64,000 bases of DNA, taken from NCBI RefSeq assembly GCF_026460945.1, contig NZ_JAOVZV010000008.1, positions 310,001-374,000 on the forward strand. The letters are read 5' to 3'. A program made the translations under genes and the position numbers. Positions 1 through 8,760 of this stretch are shown here, in pieces. This stretch comes from Chryseobacterium luquanense (lineage in GTDB: Bacteria > Bacteroidota > Bacteroidia > Flavobacteriales > Weeksellaceae). The notes under the pieces are model-generated. The model ran no database searches. It saw only the letters and a program-made list of their open reading frames with translations, and was not told the DNA's origin. The first letter of the stretch is position 1. Each line of letters opens with the position of its first letter.

Positions 1-538
1 AAGCTAATTCACCCGTTGTCTCGTTCATGTGATTCTGAAGTTCTTCAATAAATCCTAAACCAGAATGCGGATCACAATCTCTACCGTCTGTAAAAGCATG
101 AACATAAACATTTTCATTTAAGCCAAAATCTTTCGCAGCAGACAATAATCCTTTTAAATGATTGATATGCGAATGTACTCCACCGTTGGAAACCAAACCG
201 ATAAAGTGGACATTTTTATTTTCGAGTTTTGCATAAGCAAAAGCTTCCTGAATTACTTTTTCATGTCCTAGAGTTCCATTTTCTACGGCCATATTTAGCT
301 TTACCAAATTCTGATACACTACTCTACCTGCTCCCAAATTCATGTGACCCACTTCAGAATTCCCCATCTGTCCCAACGGAAGACCAACCGCCAAACCGCT
401 TGCTTCTAAAGTTGTGTGAGGAAATTTCTGATAACAGCTATCTATGAATGGTGTATTTGCCTGATCTAATGCAGAAACGTTAGGATTTGTTCCCAAACCC
501 CATCCGTCAAGTATTGCTAATATTGCTTTTTTAGACAT
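1..538 (-). CDS. gpmI: 2,3-bisphosphoglycerate-independent phosphoglycerate mutase (partial, 3' end outside window)
   Basis: This glycolytic enzyme interconverts 3- and 2-phosphoglycerate in the cytoplasm, using two Mn ions. Only the first ~179 codons are inside the window; the rest runs off the left edge. The ATG at 536-538 opens with MSKKAILAILDGWGLG, where the Asp of LDGWG is a metal ligand of the alkaline-phosphatase-like fold. Further on come the GNSEVGHMNLGAG stretch, which carries the catalytic Ser of the family, and a VSNGGVHSH-like segment. The gene is divergent from the SUI1-like gene at 731. Family assignment is firm from these motifs. Confidence 0.95.
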   Translation of the reverse strand, partial: MSKKAILAILDGWGLGTNPNVSALDQANTPFIDSCYQKFPHTTLEASGLAVGLPLGQMGNSEVGHMNLGAGRVVYQNLVKLNMAVENGTLGHEKVIQEAFAYAKLENKNVHFIGLVSNGGVHSHINHLKGLLSAAKDFGLNENVYVHAFTDGRDCDPHSGLGFIEELQNHMNETTGELA

Positions 539-730
539 TTTATTTTGATTTTAAACAAACAAAGTTACCTATTTTTGAACGATATGAACAATTTTCAAGG
601 TTTAAATTTTACTTAAAAGTTTAAACAAAATCAATGCAAATCGTAAGTCTAGCCTACAAATTTTTAAAATGATATTTACTATTGAAATTTAATTATCAGG
701 AATTAGAAATATTATTTTTAATTTTGTTTT

Positions 731-1054
731 ATGGATTTACGAGATCAACTAAAAAACCTTTTTCCAACCCATGAAGAGCAGGATTTTCAGATGCCTGAAG
801 AAGAATTTAAGCAGAAGGAACCTTTGGTTTGCAAATTTGAAAAGAAAGGCAGAAACGGAAAACCTGTAACGATTGTAGAAGGTTGGGAAGGCAGTGAAGA
901 AGATTTGAAAAAGATTTCAAAAAAAATAAAAACCACTTTGGGAATCGGTGGTTCTGAAAAAGATAACACAATTATCATTCAGGGAGATAACCGTGATAAA
1001 ATCATGGCGATTCTGAAAGATTTGGGTTATAAAACGAAAAGAGTCGGGGGATAA
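731..1054 (+). CDS. SUI1/eIF1-family translation factor (YciH-like)
   Basis: This 107-residue protein has the SUI1 fold in its C-terminal two thirds, seen in the stretches GRNGKPVTIVEGW (about 41-53) and TLGIGGSEKDNTIIIQGD (about 69-86), which match the YciH/eIF1 core. Bacterial members are thought to act at translation initiation by sensing start-codon pairing, but their role in Bacteroidota is not established. The N-terminal ~35 residues are acidic and less conserved. It stands alone between gpmI (divergent) and the convergent leucine-rich-repeat gene, whose stop codon lies next to its own. Confidence 0.85.
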   Translation: MDLRDQLKNLFPTHEEQDFQMPEEEFKQKEPLVCKFEKKGRNGKPVTIVEGWEGSEEDLKKISKKIKTTLGIGGSEKDNTIIIQGDNRDKIMAILKDLGYKTKRVGG

Positions 1055-1055
1055 T

Positions 1056-1955
1056 TTAAAAATAAATCTGTGTTTGAGGCATCAAAGCTTTAAGCTTTTC
1101 TATTGTTGATTTATCCATAGGATTTCCTGCTAAAATAAGGGTTTTAAGATTTTTCAATTGAGCGAATTCTTTAGGAAGATCTTTTAACTGATTGTGTGCA
1201 AGATTCATGCTTACAACATTTCTCAATCCTTTTACTTTTGGTGAAATTTCTTTAAGATTGTTCTCACTAATATTTAAAAACTCCAGATTTTTAGATTTAA
1301 ACATCATTTCCGGTAGTTTTACGATTGAATTTTGTTGTAATTCAAGATATTTCAGCTTTTCAGGAAATTTCACATCTGTTAAATCATTGATCTGATTGGC
1401 TGCAAGATTGAGATATTTTAAATTTTTAATCTGATCTAAATCTTTCGCTACAAAACTAATTTGGTTGCTGGAAAGATTGATTTCTTCCAACGCCGAAATT
1501 TTAATTAAAGCTTCAGGAAAAACATTCAGATTATTGGCATCAAAATGAGCTACTTTTAGATTTTGAAGCTTTGAGAAATTCGGATTTATTTTCGTTAAGC
1601 TATTCAGATTCATCGAAAAGCTTGTCATATTTATCAGTTCGCCAATTTCATCAGGAATAAATTTGATGCTATTTGCGTTTAAATTTAATATTTCAAGTTT
1701 TTTAAGCTTAAAAATTTCATCGTCCATTTTCTCTAATTTATTTCCCATTAAATTCAGAAAAAAAAGAGAATCCATTTTTGAGAGCTCAGGAGAAACATTG
1801 AAAATACCTTTATCTCTGAAACTCATACTGTAAATGGTTTTCTTGCTTTTCAAAGCATCATCTACATCTGTATAAGTAGGATATTTTAAAGGATCAATCT
1901 GTGCATAAATATTCGACAGAGAAAATATTGCAATGAGATAAAGTATCTTTTTCAT
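1056..1955 (-). CDS. Secreted leucine-rich-repeat protein
   Basis: This 299-residue protein starts with a signal peptide (MKKILYLIAIFSLSNIYAQ). It then carries about ten repeats of the form LxxLxLxxNxLxxLP from about residue 55 to the end, for example LEILNLNANSIKFIP and LKYLNLAANQIND. Such repeats form a curved solenoid that usually binds another protein; no catalytic domain is visible. An upstream in-frame start exists at 1976, but it lies inside the terminator hairpin of the preceding phosphatase gene. The signal peptide begins exactly at 1955, so the shorter start is preferred. Partner and function are unknown. Confidence 0.85.
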   Translation of the reverse strand: MKKILYLIAIFSLSNIYAQIDPLKYPTYTDVDDALKSKKTIYSMSFRDKGIFNVSPELSKMDSLFFLNLMGNKLEKMDDEIFKLKKLEILNLNANSIKFIPDEIGELINMTSFSMNLNSLTKINPNFSKLQNLKVAHFDANNLNVFPEALIKISALEEINLSSNQISFVAKDLDQIKNLKYLNLAANQINDLTDVKFPEKLKYLELQQNSIVKLPEMMFKSKNLEFLNISENNLKEISPKVKGLRNVVSMNLAHNQLKDLPKEFAQLKNLKTLILAGNPMDKSTIEKLKALMPQTQIYF

Positions 1956-1959
1956 AATA

Positions 1960-1993
1960 AAAAAAGCCACCGACAAAGAAAATGTCGGCAGCT
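1960..1993 (-). terminator. Intrinsic terminator of the PhoX-like gene
   Basis: Read on the minus strand, arms at 1983-1993 and 1965-1975 pair around a 7-base loop, with a perfect CCGACA/TGTCGG core, and are followed by a run of T. It sits 20 bases after the stop of the phosphatase gene and just before the start of the LRR gene. Confidence 0.75.
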
Positions 1994-2011
1994 GAGAAAG
2001 AAAGTTAGTAA

Positions 2012-4171
2012 TTATTTTTTAAGAATTTTTACAGTTTTCTGGAAACCGTCTGCTTCGATGTTCAACATCAAAACTCTTGAAACCTGAAGTTGAGAAGTGA
2101 AATCTAATTCTAATGAAGAATTTGATCCTGTAAACTTCTTGCTGTAAACAATTTTACCATCCATACTGTAAGCTGTTACAGAAAGGTTTTTAAGTGCTTT
2201 TGGAGAGTTTATTTTTACCAAACCTGAAGTAGGATTCGGAGAAACTGTAACTTCTGTTTGAGCAACAGCTTCTGTTGTTCCTAAAGTTCCGTTTGTTCCT
2301 AAAAACTGCTGAAGCGCTATAACCATTGTCGCAGATTTACCTTTATAATCGATTGTATTTCCAGTTGCGTCAATATCTGTAGAAATCGTAGAATCCGGAT
2401 GCTGAACAGAGAAAAACCCGAATTTATGATCTGGAGTAAACGTCAATCCTGTTGGTTCCGAACCTGCAGGCATAGAAGCAAAAAGTCTTACATTAGGATT
2501 TGCCTGAGTGTGAGTAGGCGCAACTACCCAAATATAATTTTTCCCTCCATCCTGAAGAACCCAAAGATTTCCAAGTTCGTCAAATGTTAAGTTATCATTA
2601 CCATCCCCCCAAGTTTCAGTTTTAACTCCTTGAGCGGTGTTGAATGAATATTGTGTATTTAATCCGCCAACGAACACTTCTACTTGTGAAACAGTACTTC
2701 CATTGTCCTGCATACGATAAACTTTATTCAAGCCTTTTGCTGTAAAGTAAACTTTTCCGTCAAGTGGGCTAATTTCAACATCTTCAATACCGTTAAATGA
2801 TGTTCCGCCAAGAGATTGTGCTAAAGCTGTTGTATTATTTTGGTCAGCCTGAGTTTTGTTAGGAATCTGAACCCATGATGCAGTCGTTACAACCGGATCT
2901 CCGTTTGATAATCCCTGATCTAATTTCAATACGTATAAATTTCCGGATGCAAGATTGTTTGGCGTATCCATTACATATTTATAAACCATGTTTGTTCCAC
3001 CATCTTCACCATAATATGCGGTAGTTCCTGCATTATTAATCACTACATTTTCATGATTCATAATTCCCATCTGCCAAAGTTTATCTTTGGTTCCATTGGT
3101 ATTATGAGACATAACCTGAGCTGTTGCAGGATCAATTTCTACCAACCAACCGTAATCTTTGTATCCGTCTGCATTGGTATCGTTTCCTGTAACAGATTCT
3201 TCTGCGGTAACAATTGTTCCCCAAGGTGTAACTCCTCCAGAACAGTTTCTGATAGTTTGTACTAAGCTTGTTGCAGAAAAACTGACACCTCTGGATTTTG
3301 TTAATTGCCAAAGTTTTGTAGAAGTATTATAATTGATTTCTGCCATTGTTACTCCACCAGGATTGGTTTCATGATTTACAGATAAATAACCATTTTCGCT
3401 GCTTGTATTTTTAGGAACATAACCTGTAAAATCGTTTTGTCCGCCAACTAATCCTCCACCTTCTGTATAAGCATCACCTTCTTTAAGGATCATTTGGAAT
3501 CTATGCTCTGCAGGGATAATTAATTTTGCAGTTTGACCAGTAGGAACAATCGATGTAAAACAGCTAATGTGAGTTCCTGTACAAGTATTTACAGGAGGTG
3601 TAGGTATTGTAGCAACCGTTTTAAGATAAGCATCAATAGTTAAATCAGAACTCGAACCATTTCTGTTGTGCAATTCGATTGAAATTCTGTTAACTCCTTG
3701 TACAAATTTACTTTTCAGAATAGAAAATACGTTGATTGCAGTCTCTGAGGCCCCATCGATTGTTGTAATAGAAGCTGTATTGTGTGTAATCGTTCCTGTA
3801 GGCATATTATCTCTAACAACCTCTTCACCATTCAAATAAACCACGATACCGTCATCTCTTCTCACACCAAATTCCATAGTATTGGTAAGATCTGCTAAGT
3901 TTACAGTAAAATCTTTAATGAAATATGCAGTAGGTAAACCCGTAGCGCCATTGTGTATAGTGGTTGTTACCGGATCACCATAACCTAATGGTCCATTACC
4001 CGAAAACCAAGCTGAAGCATCAAAATTGGTGTTTTTCCAATTTGCCGATGGTGCTGCGTCGAGATCATAAAATTTCCAAGAGCTTTGCAATCCAAAAATT
4101 GTAGTCTGAGCTTGTATTGCAGAGCTTGTAAGGAAAGCCAGCATCGCAACTGTAAGTAGTTTTTTTTTCAT
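2012..4171 (-). CDS. PhoX/DUF839-type phosphatase-like protein with T9SS sorting tail
   Basis: This 719-residue exported protein has a signal peptide (residues 1-21 ending in IQAQ). Residues ~22-190 form a galactose-binding-like beta domain (RRDDGIVVYLNGEEVV), and ~200-640 a PhoX/DUF839 beta-propeller region with typical stretches such as GTIVTAEE, MGIMNHENVVI and YYGEDGG. The last ~75 residues are a type IX secretion sorting domain (SPNPTSGLVKINSP...). PhoX enzymes are Ca-dependent alkaline phosphatases. The Glu of TAEE and the Glu in YYGEDGG fit ligand positions of the family, but activity is inferred. Export through the Por system to the cell surface or medium is likely. Confidence 0.85.
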   Translation of the reverse strand: MKKKLLTVAMLAFLTSSAIQAQTTIFGLQSSWKFYDLDAAPSANWKNTNFDASAWFSGNGPLGYGDPVTTTIHNGATGLPTAYFIKDFTVNLADLTNTMEFGVRRDDGIVVYLNGEEVVRDNMPTGTITHNTASITTIDGASETAINVFSILKSKFVQGVNRISIELHNRNGSSSDLTIDAYLKTVATIPTPPVNTCTGTHISCFTSIVPTGQTAKLIIPAEHRFQMILKEGDAYTEGGGLVGGQNDFTGYVPKNTSSENGYLSVNHETNPGGVTMAEINYNTSTKLWQLTKSRGVSFSATSLVQTIRNCSGGVTPWGTIVTAEESVTGNDTNADGYKDYGWLVEIDPATAQVMSHNTNGTKDKLWQMGIMNHENVVINNAGTTAYYGEDGGTNMVYKYVMDTPNNLASGNLYVLKLDQGLSNGDPVVTTASWVQIPNKTQADQNNTTALAQSLGGTSFNGIEDVEISPLDGKVYFTAKGLNKVYRMQDNGSTVSQVEVFVGGLNTQYSFNTAQGVKTETWGDGNDNLTFDELGNLWVLQDGGKNYIWVVAPTHTQANPNVRLFASMPAGSEPTGLTFTPDHKFGFFSVQHPDSTISTDIDATGNTIDYKGKSATMVIALQQFLGTNGTLGTTEAVAQTEVTVSPNPTSGLVKINSPKALKNLSVTAYSMDGKIVYSKKFTGSNSSLELDFTSQLQVSRVLMLNIEADGFQKTVKILKK

Positions 4172-4197
4172 TTTTAATACTTTTTATTTTTCTGTTG

Positions 4198-4205
4198 CAA
4201 AACTA
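4198..4205 (-). promoter_or_regulatory. Candidate -7 promoter box for the PhoX-like gene
   Basis: On the minus strand this reads TAGTTTTG, matching the Bacteroidota -7 consensus TAnnTTTG, 27 bases ahead of the start codon at 4171. No clear -33 TTTG was found, so the call rests on one box. Confidence 0.45.
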
Positions 4206-4339
4206 TTTTATTATTGCGAAGCCTCTATTAATAAGGTTTTAATTAAACAGGCATGAAAATTAACAAATCAAAAACCTAATGTTACGGGGATTAACTTTAT
4301 GTTAAATTATTTTGGAAATTAAATTCTATATAGCAGATT

Positions 4340-6175
4340 TTATTTAAATTTTGTCTTGCTGATGTCCGTTAAAGAATTTAGAAAAGCGATAATCTGTTTA
4401 ATTTCTAAAGGGGTAAGTTCCAATTTATCGGCCGGTAAAGTTTGATTTTTTATTTCTAAACCAAGACCTTCTGCTCCACCTTCATTGTAAAATTCTAGAA
4501 CCTCTTCCAAAGTATTGAAAGCTCCATTATGAAAATAAGGTTTTGTAAGTGCAATATTTCTTACCGTAGTTGTTTTAAAAGAATTTTCATAAATCCAGGA
4601 ATCTTCTTTTTTGACATTACTTTTTATTCTTCCTCTGTCTGAATCTATTTCTAAAGGCAGGTTTTGAATTGGTTTCTTAGTAATTCCCAAAACTTCAGAT
4701 TCATTTTCATTGAAAAACGGAGGAACAAGCCCTGAGAAAAGAGGTGCAAAATGACAAGTTGCACAATTGGCTTTTCCCATAAAAAGATTAAAGCCTTTTT
4801 TTGCATCATCAGAAATTTCTTTCTCATTCCGCATAAATCGGTCAAAATCACTATCGAAAGAACTTAATGAAGCAACATACGAACTCAAAGCTTTAGAAAA
4901 CGTCTGTTTATCAATATTTCCATTTTTATAAGCTTTTTTAAATGCTTTTTTGTATTCTGGATTTGTTTTTAGTTTTTTGATGATACTTTCGTAGCTTGTA
5001 TTAAATTCTTCAGAATTATAAATAACGTGTTCTGCTTGTTGTTCCAGATAATAAGCTCTCATATCATAGAAGAATCTTTTAGCAAAAACAGCATTGTATA
5101 AGGAAGGTGAATTTCTTAAAACGGTTTTTCCTTCAACATTACTTAAAGATTTAGATTTGAGATCTGTAAATGCGTTTTCTGGAAGATGACAGGTTGCACA
5201 GCTCATTTTTCCGTTGTCGCTTAATGTCTCATCATAAAATATTTTCTTTCCTAAACTTCTCAAATCATCATTATCTTCAGAGTCTTTTAGCAATGTAAAA
5301 AAGTAAGGATTAAGAAAATCACTGCTGAAAAAATTCTTATTTGAAGCATTCCAGCCTGAAAACTCCTGCAAATCATCTTTATTCCCGTCCCATTTTCCCA
5401 ATTCTTCATAAATAGGCTGTAAATGTTTTTTATAAAATTCAATTCTGTCGAACGTTTCAAAATCCTTGTTTTTCGAAAGATAATTTACAGCATCAGAAAA
5501 CATCCTATCTGCAATTTCAGTATTGTAATTTTTAAAGTAAGAATCGTTTTGAATATATTTTTTCATTCCCTTAAAAGCGTGACTTGCTTCTTCAGAAATA
5601 TTTAAAGATCCTGGAGTGTCAAAACCAGTAAGTCCCAAAGTGTAAATTCTGATTAATTCAATTCTTAATGGAAGCGTTTTATTTTTGCCTTGACTTGTTC
5701 CGTTTTTTATTGAATTTAGATAAAAACTATTGTAATTATTATAAAGAAAATTAGTGATATCAGTTATTTTATCTTTTTGCCCGTGTGCTTCATCGGAAAA
5801 AATTAATTCATCTAAAACCTGCAAACCTTCAGGAGGCAAAGTATAAGCCGTAGTTCCTGCTGCTTCAATTCTAAATAAAGGTGCCGCATTAAGATGCGTT
5901 TTTGAAAATTCAGGATAATGATACGCAATATAAAATTCTATTTCTTTGTAAGAGTTTCTTGTTTCGCTTAATGATTTTTGAAGTTGTTCCAGACTGATCT
6001 TATCTTCTTTAAAAAGATCAGTATCAGATTTTAGGTTTTCAAGTTTTAATTTAAAATCAGATAATCCTACTTTCACAAAATTATTTTCATTCGTATGACC
6101 TTTATCGACCGTTTTGAATGACATCACGGAAACTCCGATTAATAAAGCTAAAATAAGAAGTGGATAAGATTTCAT
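4340..6175 (-). CDS. Di-heme cytochrome c peroxidase family protein with an N-terminal extension
   Basis: This 611-residue protein has a signal/anchor segment at its N terminus (YPLLILALLIGVSVMSF). The C-terminal ~320 residues form a bacterial di-heme peroxidase/MauG domain with two heme motifs, CATCH at about residues 323-327 and again at about 473-477. The first is preceded by LSDNGKMS, and the domain later has VRNIALTKPYFHNGAF. Such enzymes reduce hydrogen peroxide or make long-range oxidations in the periplasm. The first ~270 residues are not part of the standard enzyme (usually ~330-350 residues) and resemble a helical imelysin-like domain, an uncertain reading. No partner gene is adjacent. 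Confidence 0.85.
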   Translation of the reverse strand: MKSYPLLILALLIGVSVMSFKTVDKGHTNENNFVKVGLSDFKLKLENLKSDTDLFKEDKISLEQLQKSLSETRNSYKEIEFYIAYHYPEFSKTHLNAAPLFRIEAAGTTAYTLPPEGLQVLDELIFSDEAHGQKDKITDITNFLYNNYNSFYLNSIKNGTSQGKNKTLPLRIELIRIYTLGLTGFDTPGSLNISEEASHAFKGMKKYIQNDSYFKNYNTEIADRMFSDAVNYLSKNKDFETFDRIEFYKKHLQPIYEELGKWDGNKDDLQEFSGWNASNKNFFSSDFLNPYFFTLLKDSEDNDDLRSLGKKIFYDETLSDNGKMSCATCHLPENAFTDLKSKSLSNVEGKTVLRNSPSLYNAVFAKRFFYDMRAYYLEQQAEHVIYNSEEFNTSYESIIKKLKTNPEYKKAFKKAYKNGNIDKQTFSKALSSYVASLSSFDSDFDRFMRNEKEISDDAKKGFNLFMGKANCATCHFAPLFSGLVPPFFNENESEVLGITKKPIQNLPLEIDSDRGRIKSNVKKEDSWIYENSFKTTTVRNIALTKPYFHNGAFNTLEEVLEFYNEGGAEGLGLEIKNQTLPADKLELTPLEIKQIIAFLNSLTDISKTKFK

Positions 6176-6191
6176 TAAAAAATTTTAACCG

Positions 6192-6199
6192 CAAAGCTA
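6192..6199 (-). promoter_or_regulatory. Candidate -7 promoter box for the di-heme peroxidase
   Basis: On the minus strand this reads TAGCTTTG (TAnnTTTG form), about 17 bases upstream of the start codon at 6175. A TTG lies 17 bases further upstream as a possible -33 element. Confidence 0.45.
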
Positions 6200-6330
6200 T
6201 CATCTTTACATTACCACAATTTTAACAAGTAATTAAATAATGTTTATATTTTAATTCATTTAAATTTTATTATTTTTAAATCCCCAAAAATCAAAATAGA
6301 CATTCATATAAAATAATTTAAAAATAAAAT

Positions 6331-7185
6331 ATGTTAAATAAACTTGCAGCTTCCGAGTTGGTTCTGAACGATGACGGAAGTGTTTATCACCTTAATCTTT
6401 TACCCGAAGATATTGCCGACAAAATTATTCTGGTTGGAGATCCCGACAGAGTTCCGAAAGTTTCTAAATATTTTGATAAAGTAGAAATTAAAAAAAATAA
6501 AAGAGAATTTTATACGCACACCGGAACTTTGCGTGGCGAAAGAATTTCTGTAATGTCAACGGGAATCGGAACTGAAAATATCGACATTGTAATGAATGAA
6601 CTTGATGCTTTGGTGAATATCGATTTGAAGCAAAAAGAATTTAAAACAGAACACAAATCTCTGGAATTATTCAGAATGGGAACTTGCGGAAGCGTAAATC
6701 CGGATGTTCAGGTTGATAATATGCTGGTTACTCAAAATGTGGTTGGATTAGATGGCCTGATGCATTTTTATCAGGATTATCAATTTGAAAATGAATTTTC
6801 TAAGCAGTTTTTTGATAATTTTCCTTATGAAAAAATAAAACCTATGCTTTATTTTTCAGAATGGTCTGAAGAATTAGGTGATTTATATAAAGACGCAAAA
6901 TATCACGGAAATACAGCTACTTTCCCCGGATTTTACGCTCCACAAGGAAGACAGCTTCGTTTAAAATCTTTGGATGACAAATTCCTGGAAACCTTAAATG
7001 ATTTAGGAATTACTAATTTTGAAATGGAAACATCTGCGATTTATGCTTTCTCAAAATTATTAGGTCATAAAGCAATTACCGTAAATAATGTTATCGCCAA
7101 CAGAAGACGTGGTGAATTTTCTTCAGATCATCATACTTCAGAAAAAAATCTGATTGAATGGGTTCTGGATAGAATTATTAAGTAA
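6331..7185 (+). CDS. Nucleoside phosphorylase (uridine phosphorylase-like)
   Basis: This 284-residue cytoplasmic enzyme belongs to the PNP/UDP phosphorylase family, which cleaves a nucleoside with phosphate to a free base and ribose-1-phosphate in nucleotide salvage. The phosphate-binding start IILVGDPDRVPKVSKYF is at about 30-46. The segment VMSTGIGTENIDIVMNEL and the nucleoside-binding FEMETSAIYAFSKLLGH (about 228-244) are typical. Length fits the Bacteroidota uridine-phosphorylase-like group, somewhat longer than the E. coli enzyme. The exact base preference cannot be read from sequence. It is transcribed alone and followed by a strong terminator. Confidence 0.88.
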   Translation: MLNKLAASELVLNDDGSVYHLNLLPEDIADKIILVGDPDRVPKVSKYFDKVEIKKNKREFYTHTGTLRGERISVMSTGIGTENIDIVMNELDALVNIDLKQKEFKTEHKSLELFRMGTCGSVNPDVQVDNMLVTQNVVGLDGLMHFYQDYQFENEFSKQFFDNFPYEKIKPMLYFSEWSEELGDLYKDAKYHGNTATFPGFYAPQGRQLRLKSLDDKFLETLNDLGITNFEMETSAIYAFSKLLGHKAITVNNVIANRRRGEFSSDHHTSEKNLIEWVLDRIIK

Positions 7186-7186
7186 T

Positions 7187-7218
7187 AAAAAAGGATTTCA
7201 AAATTGAAATCCTTTTTT
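7187..7218 (+). terminator. Intrinsic terminator of the nucleoside phosphorylase
   Basis: A perfect 14-bp inverted repeat (arms 7187-7200 and 7205-7218) directly follows the stop codon and ends in six T. Confidence 0.9.
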
Positions 7219-7452
7219 ATTTTAAACTTAAAACTTACAGAAAAAACTTTGAAGTAAAGAGGAATATTTAATGTTTTTGTGTGTTTTAGATATAGATTTT
7301 AAATGACACAACTAATACATTTAATTCGATTTTAATAATGAAATAATAGTAAATTAATAAAAAAAAAATTATGAAAATTTTAACAATGAAAGGAATTATT
7401 AGGAATGGTTCTTGTTTAGTAATATCGTATAACACTTAAATAATACATTATT

Positions 7453-7752
7453 ATGGAAAACCAAGATTATAACAAAGCAGAAAAAGCAGTAGACAATACT
7501 GAAAATTCTTTAAGAAATGCAGCAACAGATGCTAAATGGAAAATCAGTGATTTGGCAGACAAAGCAAGAGATTATATCAACGAAAAAAGGAACAATGATG
7601 AAGAAGCAAGCCAGGAAGATTGGTTCGACAGGGTAAAAGCTAATGCATCAGAAACTTGGGAAGATATTAAAGACGGTGCAAATGATGCCTGGGAAAAAAC
7701 AAAAGATGCAGCAGAAGACGTAAAAGCAGAATGGAATAAAAAAACAAACTAA
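7453..7752 (+). CDS. Small, charged, helical stress-type protein
   Basis: This 99-residue hydrophilic protein is rich in Ala, Lys, Asp, Glu and Asn, with repeated amphipathic units such as DAKWKISDLADKARDYI, ASETWEDIKDGANDAWEK and TKDAAEDVKAEW. It has no signal peptide or membrane segment. The pattern resembles LEA-like or YtxH/CsbD-type stress proteins of Bacteroidota, but no defined domain is recognisable and the role is unknown. It is a single-gene unit with a 268-bp upstream gap, which would allow its own regulation, and a terminator hairpin 30 bases after its stop. Confidence 0.7.
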   Translation: MENQDYNKAEKAVDNTENSLRNAATDAKWKISDLADKARDYINEKRNNDEEASQEDWFDRVKANASETWEDIKDGANDAWEKTKDAAEDVKAEWNKKTN

Positions 7753-7781
7753 GTTTATTAGTCTTTTATATATTATCAAAG

Positions 7782-7817
7782 AAAAACGGAGTCTTTTTAG
7801 GAAGGTTCCGTTTTTTT
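7782..7817 (+). terminator. Terminator after the small helical protein
   Basis: Inverted arms AAAACGGA and TCCGTTTT flank a loop of about 18 bases and are followed by a T run. The loop is longer than usual. Confidence 0.65.
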
Positions 7818-7843
7818 ATTATGCTCTAAACACAAATTATTGT

Positions 7844-7851
7844 TACATTTG
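7844..7851 (+). promoter_or_regulatory. Candidate -7 promoter box for fabI
   Basis: TACATTTG matches TAnnTTTG, 24 bases upstream of the fabI ATG and just after the preceding terminator. Confidence 0.5.
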
Positions 7852-7875
7852 TAGCTTAATAAACATTAGAAAATT

Positions 7876-8685
7876 ATGTCATACGGTTTACTTAAAGGCA
7901 AGAAGGGAATTATTTTTGGAGCCCTTAATGAACAATCTATTGCATGGAAAGTTGCAGAAAGATGTCACGAAGAAGGCGCTGAGTTTATTCTGTCAAACGC
8001 TCCAATCGCATTAAGAATGGGAGAACTAAACGGTTTAGCAGAAAAGACAGGTTCTGAAGTAATAGGTGCAGATGCAACTTCTATTGAAGATCTTGAAAAA
8101 CTTTTTGATGCTGCCGTTGCAAAATTTGGTAAAATCGATTTCATCCTTCACTCCATTGGTATGTCTATCAACGTGAGAAAAGGAAAGCATTATACAGAAA
8201 TGAACTACGATTGGTTGGAAAAAGGTTGGGATATCTCAGCGGTTTCTTTCCACAAAGTAATGAGAGTAGCTTACGAAAAAAACTGTATGAACGAATGGGG
8301 AAGTATTTTGGCGCTTACTTATATTGCAGCTCAAAGAACATTCCCAGACTACAACGATATGTCTGATAATAAAGCGTATCTTGAAAGTATCGCAAGAACT
8401 TTCGGAAACTATTGGGGAGAAAGAAAAGTGCGTGTAAATACTGTTTCTCAATCTCCTACTCCAACTACTGCAGGAAGCGGTGTGAAAGGTTTCGGAGGAT
8501 TCCTGGGTTATGCTGAAGATATGTCTCCACTTGGAAATGCTACAGCTCTTGAATGTGCAGATTACTGTGTAACTTTATTCTCAGATTTAACTAAGAAAGT
8601 AACGATGCAGAATCTTTTCCATGATGGTGGATTTAGTAGTTCTGGAGTTACTCAGAAAGTAATCAGCAAATATGATGTTGAGTAA
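7876..8685 (+). CDS. fabI: Enoyl-[acyl-carrier-protein] reductase (NADH)
   Basis: FabI catalyses the last step of each fatty-acid elongation cycle, reducing trans-2-enoyl-ACP with NADH in the cytoplasm. The 269-residue length is normal. Visible marks are the divergent nucleotide-binding start GLLKGKKGIIFGALNEQSIAW (within residues 3-25), the HSIGMS stretch near residue 100, and the catalytic Tyr/Lys region: LTYIAAQRTFPDYNDMSDNKAYLES has the Y-x6-K spacing of FabI rather than the Y-x3-K of ordinary short-chain dehydrogenases. Single gene with its own -7 box and terminator. Confidence 0.95.
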   Translation: MSYGLLKGKKGIIFGALNEQSIAWKVAERCHEEGAEFILSNAPIALRMGELNGLAEKTGSEVIGADATSIEDLEKLFDAAVAKFGKIDFILHSIGMSINVRKGKHYTEMNYDWLEKGWDISAVSFHKVMRVAYEKNCMNEWGSILALTYIAAQRTFPDYNDMSDNKAYLESIARTFGNYWGERKVRVNTVSQSPTPTTAGSGVKGFGGFLGYAEDMSPLGNATALECADYCVTLFSDLTKKVTMQNLFHDGGFSSSGVTQKVISKYDVE

Positions 8686-8710
8686 TTTTAAATAATCATA
8701 TAAAACATAT

Positions 8711-8741
8711 AACCCAAAGTGAATTTTTACTTTGGGTTTTT
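8711..8741 (+). terminator. Intrinsic terminator of fabI
   Basis: A perfect 10-bp stem (AACCCAAAGT with ACTTTGGGTT) around an 8-base loop, followed by seven T. The hairpin covers a possible upstream start of the next gene. Confidence 0.9.
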
Positions 8742-8760
8742 TTATACAATTAACAAACAG

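Noticed and set aside
8719..8760. Longer N terminus for the lipoprotein gene at 8761
   Set aside because: The added start lies inside the fabI terminator and would place 14 residues before an otherwise perfect lipoprotein signal.
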